Positions 8,298 to 16,451 of a stretch of 64,000 nt of DNA are shown one piece after another (positions within the stretch are counted from its first letter, which is position 1; each line of letters starts with the position of its first letter). Location: positions 349,534 through 413,533 of the forward strand of contig NZ_JALNPR010000003.1 in the NCBI RefSeq assembly GCF_023541015.1, given 5' to 3'. Below the pieces are notes generated by a model that saw nothing but the letters and a program-made list of their open reading frames with translations, ran no database searches and was not told the origin of the DNA. Position numbers and translations under genes: made by a program. This DNA comes from Marivivens donghaensis. GTDB lineage: Bacteria > Pseudomonadota > Alphaproteobacteria > Rhodobacterales > Rhodobacteraceae.

Positions 8298-9437
8298 TCA
8301 GAGCTTCAGCTTACCCGGGAAATAGTGGTCATATGCGAGGCCGAGGTCAGGTGCGTTCATCAGTTCGTAGTACGCAACTTTTTCGGTCCAAGCACGCTGG
8401 CTTTCCATGACACGTGCGTTGAACTCATCCGTTTCCAGATCAGCAATCAGCGTGTCCCAAGCGGCCAACTGACCCGCGAGAATTTCTTTGGACGTACGGT
8501 GGACGGTGACGCCCTCGTCCGACTGAAGTTCTGCGAGGTCTTTCGAATATTCGCGCATCGCCAGAGCGGTGTTCGAGGTCGAAGACGCTTCAACTGCGTG
8601 CTTGAGGATCGCCTGCAGGTCTTCTGGCAGGTCTTCCATGAAGTCTTTGTTGAAGAGGAATTCGAACGATTCCGACGCCTGGTGATAGGACGACAGGTAG
8701 TAGTTCTTAGCAACGTCCTGTGCGCCGAAACGACGGTCCGACGACGGGTTGTTGAATTCGAACGCGTCGATCACGCCACGCTCCATTGCGGGAACGATTT
8801 CACCGCCCGGAAGCTGTGCAACAGACATACCCATGCTCTGCAGAAGGTCAGCCGCCAGACCCACAGTACGGTATTTAAAGCCGTTGAGGTCTTCGACGGT
8901 GTTCACTTCCTGTTTGAACCAGCCAAACGGCTGTGCAGGCATCGGCATACCCATCATACCGATGACGTTCAGGCCGAGGATATCTTGGGTCAGTTCGCGA
9001 TACAGCTCTGCGCCGCCACCCTGATAGAACCAGGCCTGCATTGTTGTAGCAGAGCCACCGAAAACAGGGCCGGTGCCGAAGAACGACGCCGCTTTGGATT
9101 TGCCGTACCAGTACACAGGCACAGTGTGCGCAGCGTCGAGAACGCCGTCATGCACAGCGTCCATCACCTGGAACGCGGCAACAACTGCGCCTGCGGGCAG
9201 AAGGTCGATCTTAATGCGGCCACCGGACATAGCCTCAACGCGGTCAACGTATTCGCGCGCGAAATCCATCCAGATGTCCGACGCAGACCAAGATGTCTGC
9301 ATTTTCATCACGATCGGAGATTGGGCCAATACCGGCGGAGCCGCCAGAACGGTTGCGGCAGCAGCCGAACCACCTAGGGCACCGGTACGAATAAAGGAAC
9401 GGCGCGACAAACGCGCAGTGTCAGTTTTCTTAGTCAT
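8298..9437 (-). CDS. TRAP transporter substrate-binding protein (DctP family), Tat-exported
   Basis: A 379-residue periplasmic binding protein. The N-terminus carries a twin-arginine signal (LSRRSFIRTGALGG at about residues 10-23) followed by a hydrophobic stretch and a likely cleavage at APPVLAQS. The mature part has TRAP-type features such as the GGEIVPAMERGVIDAFEFNNPSSD ligand-domain segment. The ATG at 9437 is chosen over the longer start at 9470 because GGGAGGA sits just before it. It binds a carboxylate-type ligand. Site B, a palindrome matching that before glcD, lies about 100 bp upstream, so a C2 or related hydroxy acid is a plausible ligand; this is inference. Confidence 0.92.
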   Translation of the reverse strand: MTKKTDTARLSRRSFIRTGALGGSAAAATVLAAPPVLAQSPIVMKMQTSWSASDIWMDFAREYVDRVEAMSGGRIKIDLLPAGAVVAAFQVMDAVHDGVLDAAHTVPVYWYGKSKAASFFGTGPVFGGSATTMQAWFYQGGGAELYRELTQDILGLNVIGMMGMPMPAQPFGWFKQEVNTVEDLNGFKYRTVGLAADLLQSMGMSVAQLPGGEIVPAMERGVIDAFEFNNPSSDRRFGAQDVAKNYYLSSYHQASESFEFLFNKDFMEDLPEDLQAILKHAVEASSTSNTALAMREYSKDLAELQSDEGVTVHRTSKEILAGQLAAWDTLIADLETDEFNARVMESQRAWTEKVAYYELMNAPDLGLAYDHYFPGKLKL

Positions 9438-9533
9438 TGATGTCCTCCCAGACGATTTCGGACACATCATGTGTCGTTAATCTATCTCATACGGTAGAAG
9501 GCCTTTCATCAAAATCAAGCAAATAAATTTATC

Positions 9534-9551
9534 TTTTCCACCAGATGGAAA
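9534..9551. promoter_or_regulatory. Palindromic operator candidate upstream of the TRAP operon (site B)
   Basis: TTTTCCA-CCAGA-TGGAAA: perfect 6-base arms with a 5-bp spacer, and both arms and the spacer nearly identical to site A read on the opposite strand (spacer CTAGA against CCAGA). It lies in the AT-rich gap between the dehydrogenase stop and the dctP start. Confidence 0.6.
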
Positions 9552-9590
9552 TCAAAATGAAAAAGAAAAAATTATCCTTTATTTTTAATA

Positions 9591-10553
9591 TTATGCCACG
9601 CGGTCATGGGGCTCTTCGCCCTTGAAATAAGCGTCCAGATTGTCGAGTGCACGATAGCCCATGGCATCCCGTGTCTCTTCGGTTGCCGAGCCAATATGCG
9701 GCAACATGAATATATTCTGCAAGGCAGCGAGCTTTGGGTTTCCGCCCGGCTCTGTTTGGAAAACATCCAACCCTGCCGCGAACAATTTACCTGACGTCAA
9801 AGCGTCAATGAGAGCGGTTTCATCAACCAATGCGCCCCGCGCCGTGTTCACCAGAATCGCCCGATCAGGCAAAAGCGCAAGGGTTTTGGCGTTGATGATT
9901 CCAGCGTTTTCGGCCGTGGATGGGCAATGGAGGCTCAACACATCCGAACAGGCGAGAAGGCCTTCGAGGGTGTCGTGATAGATCGCGCCTTTTTCAAGGT
10001 GTTCGGGCAAACGGCGACGGTTGTGGTAATGGATTTCCATTCCAAACCCGCGCGCCCGTTCAGCGGTGACTTGGCCGACCCGCCCCATGCCCAGAACGCC
10101 AAACCGTTTGGAGGTCACCTGACGCCCGACCATGAAGGCAGGCGACCAGAAATTCCATTGACCAGAGCGCACCATCGCGTCCCCTTCGGCCCCGCGCCGC
10201 GCAGCGCCGAGCATGCAGAGCATCGCGATTTCAGCAGTCGCATCCGACAGCACATCAGGGGTGTTTGTGACGACAATCCCCGCCGCTTTGGCAGCAGTAA
10301 GGTCAACGTGATCAGTGCCGACCGAATGGTTGGCGATGATCTTTAGCCCCGCGCCGATCTCAGCGATTACATCGGCGCTGAAAAGTTCGGAATGGCAGGG
10401 CAGTACGGCGTCAACAGTGCGGCAAGCCGCGATCAGTTCATCGCGGGTGAACAGACGGTCCGCGGGGTTAAAGGTCACGTCATAGTCACGCGCCGCGCGC
10501 GCCTCCACGTCGGGCCGTAGTTTACGCGTAATCAGCAATTTCGGCTTGGTCAC
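9591..10553 (-). CDS. D-2-hydroxyacid dehydrogenase, glyoxylate/hydroxypyruvate reductase-like
   Basis: A 320-residue NAD(P)-dependent dehydrogenase. The Rossmann motif GVLGMGRVGQ is near residue 150, and the catalytic Arg (NTARGALVDE), Glu (DVFQTEP) and His (LPHIGSAT) are all present. The family reduces glyoxylate to glycolate or hydroxypyruvate to D-glycerate. GTG start with AAGGAG upstream. It lies 55 bp downstream of the tartronate-semialdehyde-reductase-like gene on the same strand, so both may draw off glyoxylate-derived carbon. The exact substrate and the choice of NADH or NADPH are not readable. Confidence 0.88.
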   Translation of the reverse strand: MTKPKLLITRKLRPDVEARAARDYDVTFNPADRLFTRDELIAACRTVDAVLPCHSELFSADVIAEIGAGLKIIANHSVGTDHVDLTAAKAAGIVVTNTPDVLSDATAEIAMLCMLGAARRGAEGDAMVRSGQWNFWSPAFMVGRQVTSKRFGVLGMGRVGQVTAERARGFGMEIHYHNRRRLPEHLEKGAIYHDTLEGLLACSDVLSLHCPSTAENAGIINAKTLALLPDRAILVNTARGALVDETALIDALTSGKLFAAGLDVFQTEPGGNPKLAALQNIFMLPHIGSATEETRDAMGYRALDNLDAYFKGEEPHDRVA

Positions 10554-10608
10554 GGTCGTCTCCTTCGTGGGGCGCGGCGGTTCGTTTCGTTACATGGGAC
10601 GCGAGGGA

Positions 10609-11487
10609 TTACCCCGCCGCACGAAGACGTTTGATGAGCGATGACGTATCCCAACGTCCGCCGCCCATCTTTTGAACGTCCTTATAAAATTGATCGACCA
10701 GCGCAGTGACAGGCAGGCTTGCCCCTGTTTCATCTGCGGTCGATAGACAAATACCCAGGTCCTTGCGCATCCAATCCACGGCAAAGCCATGTTCGAAATG
10801 GTCGTCGATCATAGTTTGATAGCGGTTCGACATTTGCCAGCTGCCCGCAGCGCCTTGGCTGATCACTTCGACCACGGATGCACCGTCGAGGCCTGCTTTT
10901 TCCGCGAAATGCAGCGCCTCTGACAGACCCTGAACGAGGCCCGCGATGGCGATCTGGTTGCACATCTTGGTCATTTGACCCGCTCCAGAGTCGCCGATGC
11001 GACGGCAGATGCGCGCGTAAGAGGCAATCACAGGTTCAGCTGTGTCATATTGCTCCTGAACACCGCCGCACATGACCGACAGCACGCCATTTTCGGCACC
11101 CGCCTGTCCACCCGAAACGGGCGCGTCCACAAACCCGAGACCGAGCGCCTCAGCCGCGGCGAACAGTTCGCGTGTCACAGCGGCAGACACGGTGGTGTGG
11201 TCGACAAAAATCGCGCCCTTTGACATGCCCGCAAAGGCACCGTCAGCGCCTGTGCAGACGCCGCGCAAATCGTCATCGTTTCCAACGCAGGCGAATACAA
11301 TGTCCGCACCCTCAGCCGCTTCACGTGGGGTGGCTGCCATCGCGCCGCCGTGCTGGGCGACCCATTTTTCGGCCTTGGCCGCGGTGCGGTTATAGACGGT
11401 GACGTCATGCCCCTTGGCCTGCAAATGGCCCGCCATCGGGTAACCCATCACGCCAAGCCCTAAAAATGCTACCTTTGTCATCGACAT
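10609..11487 (-). CDS. Beta-hydroxyacid dehydrogenase, tartronate semialdehyde reductase/HIBADH-like
   Basis: A 292-residue NAD(P)-binding protein with N-terminal GLGVMGYPMAGHL, the substrate-binding DAPVSGGQAGAENGVLSVMCGG motif around residue 120-140, and the catalytic Lys in GAGQMTKMCNQ near 170. The family includes GarR/GlxR (tartronate semialdehyde to glycerate) and 3-hydroxyisobutyrate dehydrogenase. In this glyoxylate setting GlxR-like activity is the better guess, although no glyoxylate carboligase gene is in the window to make its substrate. Confidence 0.86.
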   Translation of the reverse strand: MSMTKVAFLGLGVMGYPMAGHLQAKGHDVTVYNRTAAKAEKWVAQHGGAMAATPREAAEGADIVFACVGNDDDLRGVCTGADGAFAGMSKGAIFVDHTTVSAAVTRELFAAAEALGLGFVDAPVSGGQAGAENGVLSVMCGGVQEQYDTAEPVIASYARICRRIGDSGAGQMTKMCNQIAIAGLVQGLSEALHFAEKAGLDGASVVEVISQGAAGSWQMSNRYQTMIDDHFEHGFAVDWMRKDLGICLSTADETGASLPVTALVDQFYKDVQKMGGGRWDTSSLIKRLRAAG

Positions 11488-11618
11488 CCTCCCTCATTCG
11501 AATTCTTGGAATTGGTGAATAGTTAGGTCTAATTTTGCAAGCACAAAACTTTTTGCATTTGCGGCGGTTCGGGCGTCATTTCTGATCGCCCTCCACCGCC
11601 GGATTTTCGGCCCCATCG

Positions 11619-12503
11619 TCACATCAAGGCCAGCCATAGCCCGAGGGGCAAAACGATCAGACTGCCGAAATGACCTGTGACGACCATCGAGGCGACCTTG
11701 TTCGGCTCTGCATCGTATTTGTCGGCGAGCATGTAGTTGAACACAGCGGACGGCAGACAGGCAAACAGGATCAGCGCGCCGCGTTCGATCCCTTCGAGCG
11801 GAATGAACAACAGTATGATGTAGCAAGCAAACATCCGCGCCAGCGTGGTCAGTGCGGTGCCGCGCACGCCTACACCGACATCGCTGATTGCACTGGTGGA
11901 CAGCCGCGCACCGAGTGACAAAAGCATCGTCGGCACAAGGATATTCCCGATCATCGTCAGCGGTGTATCGACCCATTTCGGGAAGGTCAGGCCAAGCTGT
12001 GAAACGGCTATTCCCGCAACCGTCGCCCAGACCAGAGGATTGGTGAACACGATCCGCCAATGAGTTCGGCCACTCATCACGCCTGCGCCGAGTGTGAAAT
12101 GGAGGATGTTCGATAGGACGAGCAAAACCACCGCAATCGGCAGTCCTTCAGGCCCAAAGGCGAGCACGATCAAAGGAATGCCAACGGGTCCGACATTGCC
12201 GAACATGACGCAGGGCAAAAGGGAACGCCAATTCGCACCCGAGAACCGAGCGAAGGGGTAGGCCAACAAACCACTGGCGAGGATGAGCAGCACAGAGGCC
12301 ATTGCAAACATCGCCGCTGACAGCGGATCGAAGTCTTTATTCGAGAGCGACGTGAAAATTAAAACGGGTAGCGCGATATCGACGATCATGCGGTTAATGC
12401 CAGACAAATCGGGCTTTACCGCACGGCTGTAAACAAATCCGACCGAGATGATTATGAAGATGGGCAGGACTACTTCGAGAATTTGGAAAATCATGTGTCC
12501 CAC
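11619..12503 (-). CDS. AEC (auxin efflux carrier) family permease
   Basis: A 294-residue protein with about ten membrane segments and the AEC/MdcF-type features DLSGINRMIVDIALPVLIFTSL near the N-terminus and MFGNVGPVGIPLIVLAFG in the middle. AEC proteins in bacteria move malonate, malate or other small organic acids. It is on the same strand as the two dehydrogenase genes, 131 bp upstream of the nearer one. Substrate unknown; a second organic-acid route for the C2 block is possible. Confidence 0.82.
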   Translation of the reverse strand: MGHMIFQILEVVLPIFIIISVGFVYSRAVKPDLSGINRMIVDIALPVLIFTSLSNKDFDPLSAAMFAMASVLLILASGLLAYPFARFSGANWRSLLPCVMFGNVGPVGIPLIVLAFGPEGLPIAVVLLVLSNILHFTLGAGVMSGRTHWRIVFTNPLVWATVAGIAVSQLGLTFPKWVDTPLTMIGNILVPTMLLSLGARLSTSAISDVGVGVRGTALTTLARMFACYIILLFIPLEGIERGALILFACLPSAVFNYMLADKYDAEPNKVASMVVTGHFGSLIVLPLGLWLALM

Positions 12504-12636
12504 ATTTCTTTAGACCGCTCACTTTGGTTTCATAAGGCAGCGGACTTTCATTTGCAGTCAAGGCGCCAACTTGGCTGAACTAGAGCGGGCAAACGGTCGG
12601 GCAAGGATGCCCCGCCACGGTGGTCCCCGTTTTCGT

Positions 12637-12665
12637 TTGCGTAAAGGCGGACACTCTGCTAGAAG
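12637..12665 (+). promoter_or_regulatory. Possible promoter of the cold-shock gene
   Basis: TTGCGT, 17 bases, TAGAAG: a moderate sigma-70 match within the 272-bp gap (12504-12775) between the AEC gene and the cold-shock gene. It would give a leader of about 105 nt, in line with the long leaders of cold-shock mRNAs. Nothing else recognisable lies in this gap. Confidence 0.35.
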
Positions 12666-12775
12666 GCGTATGCAATCTGAATTTCGACACTGTTCCTTAC
12701 CCGGCCCAGCTATTCGACGTTGAGCTGCCGGCGGCGTCGCGTTTTGCGGGCGCCTTAACATAAAGGAACTACACC

Positions 12776-12982
12776 ATGGCTAATGGTACCGTAAAATGGT
12801 TTAACTCGACCAAAGGCTTCGGCTTCATTGAAGTTGAAGGCGCACGTAACGACGTTTTCGTTCACATCTCTGCTGTTGAGCGCGCTGGCCTGACCGGTCT
12901 GAAAGACGGTCAAGCGGTTACTTTCGACATCGAATCCGGCCGTGACGGTCGCGAGTCGGCTTCGAACCTCGCTCTGGCATAA
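12776..12982 (+). CDS. CspA-family cold-shock protein
   Basis: A 68-residue cold-shock domain covering the whole protein. RNP-1 is GFGFIEV and RNP-2 is DVFVHIS, with the usual [15 protein letters not shown] start. It binds single-stranded RNA or DNA and melts RNA secondary structure. AAGGA lies eight bases before the ATG, and a strong terminator follows, so it is a single-gene unit. It could be any of several Csp paralogues. Confidence 0.95.
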   Translation: MANGTVKWFNSTKGFGFIEVEGARNDVFVHISAVERAGLTGLKDGQAVTFDIESGRDGRESASNLALA

Positions 12983-13013
12983 TCGCCGATCGAATATGTC
13001 CTTCGGGACCGGA

Positions 13014-13040
13014 ACAGGGCGCAGTTTTGCGCCCTGTTTT
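13014..13040 (+). terminator. Rho-independent terminator of the cold-shock gene
   Basis: ACAGGGCGCA and TGCGCCCTGT form a perfect 10-bp stem with a GTTT loop, followed by a T-run, 31 bp after the stop codon. Confidence 0.9.
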
Positions 13041-13160
13041 CGTTTGAGCCTTATGCCGCGTGGACATTCGGCCCCCTCTCTGGCACTCTGCACCTGAGAG
13101 GCAAATCAGCCCAACAAAGCCCACGTTGATGGGTGGGGCGTTTAATCGGCAGAGGTTTTT

Positions 13161-13478
13161 ATGGTCCGTTTTGTGATGGCCGGCATGGCTTGTTTGGCAC
13201 TGATGTCCTGTGGTGGTGGACGATCGGGCGCGTCTGGCGATATTTCGAAGGCTTGTATGTCGAGCCACCGCACCGCTGCGAACCCTGCGCTCTGTTCCTG
13301 CATCCAGCGGGCGGCGAACCAGACCCTACGCGGGTCGGATCAGACCCGCGCGGCGGAACTCTTCGGCGATCCGCAAAAAGCTCAAGATACGCGCCAATCC
13401 GACAACCCCGCGACCGAGGCGTTTTGGCTGCGCTACAAGAACTTCGCTCAGACCGCCGAAACCATGTGCCGCGCGTGA
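13161..13478 (+). CDS. Small predicted lipoprotein with Cys-rich N-terminal half
   Basis: A 105-residue protein starting with a lipoprotein signal: the hydrophobic MVRFVMAGMACLALMSC segment has a lipobox LMS-C, giving Cys17 as the acylated residue. After a Gly/Ser linker come four further Cys residues, in CMSSH, CSC and the near-terminal MCRA, so one or two disulphides in the periplasm are likely. I do not recognise an experimentally characterised family. It is probably a single-gene unit convergent with the SDR gene. Start supported by GAGG-like sequence in AGAGGTTTTT before the ATG. Confidence 0.7.
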   Translation: MVRFVMAGMACLALMSCGGGRSGASGDISKACMSSHRTAANPALCSCIQRAANQTLRGSDQTRAAELFGDPQKAQDTRQSDNPATEAFWLRYKNFAQTAETMCRA

Positions 13479-13482
13479 TCGA

Positions 13483-14235
13483 TTAAATCGATCCCGCATC
13501 CACAACGTAGTTCGTCGCCGTGCACATCTTTGCGTCGTCAGAGGCAAGGAACAGCACCATGCGTGCAACGTAGATCGGATCGATCAGATCGGGCAGGCAC
13601 TGGCGTTCTTTGTGTTTCGCGATGCCTTCGGGCGTGACCCAAAGCTGTTTCTGCCGTTCGGTCATAATCCAACCCGGAACCACGGTGTTCACACGGATGC
13701 GATGCGGGCCGAGGTCACGCGCCATGCCACGGGTCATACCGTGCACAGCGGCCTTTGCAGTGGTGTAAGAGGGCATACCGCCTGCGGCTTCCCACCAGCT
13801 GTTTGACCCCATGTTGATGATCGACCCGCCCCCTTTAGAGATCATGCCGTCGGCAACGGCTTGGATCGCAAAGAACATATGGCGCAGGTTGGTCGCTTGA
13901 CGCTGGTCCCAGTATTCAGGCGTTACATCGCGCCAATCGTGACGGTCATCGCGGGCGGCGTTGTTGACCAGAACGTCCGCATAGCCGACCTCGTTCTCAA
14001 GCGCGGCAAAGGCCACGCGGAGGGCCTCGATATCCGTCAGGTCCGCAGCTGCAAAGGTCAGATCACCGTCGACTTCGTCCATCAGTTTAACGGCCGCGTC
14101 CTCATCGATGTCGATAAAGCCGACCTGCGCTCCTTGGGCTGCAAAAGCCCGCACAATATCCGCACCAATGCCTGACGCACCGCCTGTGACGAAAACGACT
14201 TTGTCTTTTAGGCTCGGGTAGTTTGCGAATGTCAT
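13483..14235 (-). CDS. Short-chain dehydrogenase similar to D-xylose/L-arabinose 1-dehydrogenases
   Basis: A 250-residue classical SDR: cofactor motif TGGASGIG near residue 18, NNA motif (VLVNNAARDDRH), catalytic Ser in NMGSNSW, and YTTAK as the YxxxK pair. From memory, the stretches NNAARDDRHDW, LRHMFFAIQAV and the C-terminal LFLASDDAKMCTATNYVVDAG resemble NAD-dependent D-xylose dehydrogenase XylB of Caulobacter and related sugar dehydrogenases. The start at 14235 has AAGGAGA seven bases upstream; the longer frame to 14388 overlaps hisF and lacks support. No other sugar-catabolic gene is adjacent, so substrate remains open. Confidence 0.83.
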   Translation of the reverse strand: MTFANYPSLKDKVVFVTGGASGIGADIVRAFAAQGAQVGFIDIDEDAAVKLMDEVDGDLTFAAADLTDIEALRVAFAALENEVGYADVLVNNAARDDRHDWRDVTPEYWDQRQATNLRHMFFAIQAVADGMISKGGGSIINMGSNSWWEAAGGMPSYTTAKAAVHGMTRGMARDLGPHRIRVNTVVPGWIMTERQKQLWVTPEGIAKHKERQCLPDLIDPIYVARMVLFLASDDAKMCTATNYVVDAGSI

Positions 14236-14323
14236 TCGTATTCTCCTTATTTGTGCGGACCATTTCACACCACGGCGCAAACGACAACTTGCCCGTTGCG
14301 CCCTGCCCGCGTAAGGAAAGGTC

Positions 14324-15082
14324 ATGCTAAAGACCCGTATCATTCCCTGCCTAGATGTCGCTGATGGCCGCGTGGTCAAGGGCGTCAATTTCGTTGACCT
14401 GATCGACGCCGGTGATCCCGTCGAAGCCGCAAAGGCCTATGACGCCGCAGGTGCGGACGAACTGTGTTTCCTCGATATTCATGCGACCCATGAAAACCGT
14501 GGCACGATGTTCGATCTGGTGACCCGCACAGCAGAGGCCTGTTTCATGCCCCTCACGGTGGGTGGCGGCGTTCGGACGCACAATGACGTTCGGGCGCTTT
14601 TGTTGGCCGGTGCGGATAAGGTGTCGTTCAATTCGGCGGCTGTTGCGGACCCTGATGTGCTGACGGACGCGGCGATGCGGTTCGGGTCGCAGTGCATCGT
14701 TTGTGCGATTGACGCGAAAACCGTTGAACCTGGCCGTTGGGAAATTTTCACCCACGGCGGACGTAAGCCCACGGGCATTGATGCGGTCGAGTTTGCAATC
14801 ACCGCGATGGAGAAAGGCGCAGGGGAAATCCTGCTGACCTCAATGGATCGCGACGGGACCAAGGCGGGCTTTAACTTGCCCCTGACCAAAGCCATTTCGG
14901 ACGCGGTGGATATTCCTGTGATCGCTTCGGGCGGTGTGGGGAACCTTGATCACCTTGTTGAGGGTGTGACCAAGGGTGGTGCGTCGGCTGTTCTCGCGGC
15001 GTCGATTTTCCACTTTGGCACCTACACAATCGGTGAGGCCAAAGAACACATGGCCGCTGCCGGCATTCCAGTGAGGCTCTGA
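14324..15082 (+). CDS. hisF: Imidazole glycerol phosphate synthase, cyclase subunit
   Basis: A 252-residue beta-alpha barrel starting [20 protein letters not shown], with the phosphate-binding segments LTVGGGVRT and VIASGGVGN and catalytic Asp residues in CLDV and TSMDRDGT. HisF uses ammonia from HisH to form IGP and AICAR in histidine synthesis. AAGGAAAGG precedes the ATG. Its stop overlaps the hisE start. No hisH or hisA is seen; they are presumably elsewhere or on a separate unit. Confidence 0.97.
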   Translation: MLKTRIIPCLDVADGRVVKGVNFVDLIDAGDPVEAAKAYDAAGADELCFLDIHATHENRGTMFDLVTRTAEACFMPLTVGGGVRTHNDVRALLLAGADKVSFNSAAVADPDVLTDAAMRFGSQCIVCAIDAKTVEPGRWEIFTHGGRKPTGIDAVEFAITAMEKGAGEILLTSMDRDGTKAGFNLPLTKAISDAVDIPVIASGGVGNLDHLVEGVTKGGASAVLAASIFHFGTYTIGEAKEHMAAAGIPVRL

Positions 15083-15390
15083 TGTCGCTCTACGATCTCG
15101 ATAAAACCATCCAGTCACGCAAAGGCGCGGACCCAGAGAGCTCTTGGACGGCAAAGCTGTTCTCCAAAGGCCCTGAAAAATGCGCTGAAAAGTTTGGCGA
15201 AGAAGCCGTTGAGGCGATCATCGAAGCGGTCAAAGGCGACCGTGAAAAGCTGATCGGGGAAGCGGCAGATAGCCTCTATCACCTGCTGGTGATGTGTGCG
15301 GCCCGCGATGTGACGCTCGCTGATATTGAGGCAGAGCTGGACAAACGCACGTCGCAGTCTGGCATCGCCGAAAAGGCGTCACGCGGATAA
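15082..15390 (+). CDS. hisE: Phosphoribosyl-ATP pyrophosphatase
   Basis: A 102-residue stand-alone HisE, a MazG-like helical pyrophosphohydrolase, acting at the second step of histidine synthesis. The metal-binding EEAVEAIIEA segment and the downstream GEAADSLYHLLVM helix carry the conserved acidic residues. The ATG overlaps the hisF stop (TGATG), so the two are translationally coupled. HisI is not fused, as is usual in this class. Confidence 0.96.
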   Translation: MSLYDLDKTIQSRKGADPESSWTAKLFSKGPEKCAEKFGEEAVEAIIEAVKGDREKLIGEAADSLYHLLVMCAARDVTLADIEAELDKRTSQSGIAEKASRG

Positions 15391-15395
15391 AAAGT

Positions 15396-15428
15396 CGGGC
15401 AGGAGATCACTCTCCTGCCCGTTTACTT
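15396..15428. terminator. Bidirectional terminator between hisE and the ABC binding-protein gene
   Basis: CGGGCAGGAGA and TCTCCTGCCCG form an 11-bp perfect stem with a TCAC loop. T-runs follow on both strands, so it stops hisFE and the convergent pyrimidine/ABC operon. Confidence 0.9.
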
Positions 15429-15429
15429 T

Positions 15430-16410
15430 TTACTGAAGCGCTGCGTCGGTGATCGCATGGGTCCATGCGCCCGACGGTTCAACGGTGATCACAGGATCAG
15501 AGCCGCCAGCCAGTAGGGTCGCAACGGTGCGTTCATAGTCCGCAACATCTAGTGCGCCATTCGAACCAGCGGTCAGTTTCGCAACTTCACCCATCATATA
15601 GATCTGGTGCTCTTCGGTCTGCGCGCCTGTCTCGTCGTTGTCGAGAACGATCATGGCTGCGTCTTCTGGGTTCTCTTCAGCCCATTTCCAGCCCTGCATC
15701 GATGCACGCACAAAGCGGACCATTTTGTCAGCGAAGGCCGGGTCATTGAGGTTCTCTTCGAGGACATAGAGACCATCCTCGAGGGTTGCGACGCCCACGT
15801 CTTCGTATTTGAAGGTGACGAGTTCGTCGGGAGAAACGCCAGCCTCAAGCACCTGACCGAATTCGTTGTAGGTCATGGTAGAGATACAGTCGGCCTGACG
15901 CTGCAAGAGCGGGTCAACGTTAAAGCCCTGCTTCAGGACCGTAACGCCACCTTCGCCGCCATCGGTGGAGATACCCTCTTGGCTCATCCACGACAGGAAC
16001 GGATATTCATTGCCGTAGAACCAAACGCCGATGGTGTGACCAGGGAAGTCGGCGGGGCCCGTGATGCCGCTGTCTTTCCAGCAGGTCAGCATGAGGCCCG
16101 AGGATTTATAAGGTTGTGCGATGTTGACGATCGGCAGGCCTTTTTCGCGCGCAGCCAATGCCGACGGCAACCAGTCGATCATCACGTCAGCGCCGCCACC
16201 AGCGAGCACCTGACCCGGTGCGATGTCGGGGCCACCAGCGAGGATCGTCACGTCCAGCCCTTCGGCCTCGTAAAAGCCTTGGTCCAGCGCGACGTAGTAG
16301 CCTGCGAACTGGGCTTGGGTGACCCACTTCAACTGAAGCGTCACATCGTCTGCAAAGGCTGTGGTGGCGGTGCAAAGGGCGGCCACGGCGCCGATCATAT
16401 AGGTCTTCAT
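15430..16410 (-). CDS. ABC transporter substrate-binding protein, NMT1/THI5-like
   Basis: A 326-residue protein with an N-terminal Sec signal (about 1-21, cleavage near TAFADDV) and an NMT1-like fold, with the LQLKWVTQAQFAGYYVALDQGFYEAEGLDV opening typical of ThiY/SsuA-like pyrimidine- and sulfonate-binding proteins. In the periplasm it would deliver ligand to the two permeases upstream in the same transcript. Start at 16410 has AAGGAG upstream; the longer frame overlaps the permease gene. Its place at the end of a pyrimidine-degradation operon suggests uracil, dihydrouracil, hydantoin or a related base as ligand. Confidence 0.9.
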   Translation of the reverse strand: MKTYMIGAVAALCTATTAFADDVTLQLKWVTQAQFAGYYVALDQGFYEAEGLDVTILAGGPDIAPGQVLAGGGADVMIDWLPSALAAREKGLPIVNIAQPYKSSGLMLTCWKDSGITGPADFPGHTIGVWFYGNEYPFLSWMSQEGISTDGGEGGVTVLKQGFNVDPLLQRQADCISTMTYNEFGQVLEAGVSPDELVTFKYEDVGVATLEDGLYVLEENLNDPAFADKMVRFVRASMQGWKWAEENPEDAAMIVLDNDETGAQTEEHQIYMMGEVAKLTAGSNGALDVADYERTVATLLAGGSDPVITVEPSGAWTHAITDAALQ

Positions 16411-16451
16411 TGGGTTACTCCTTGTTGGTGGTGATCCGACTTTTGCGCCGG

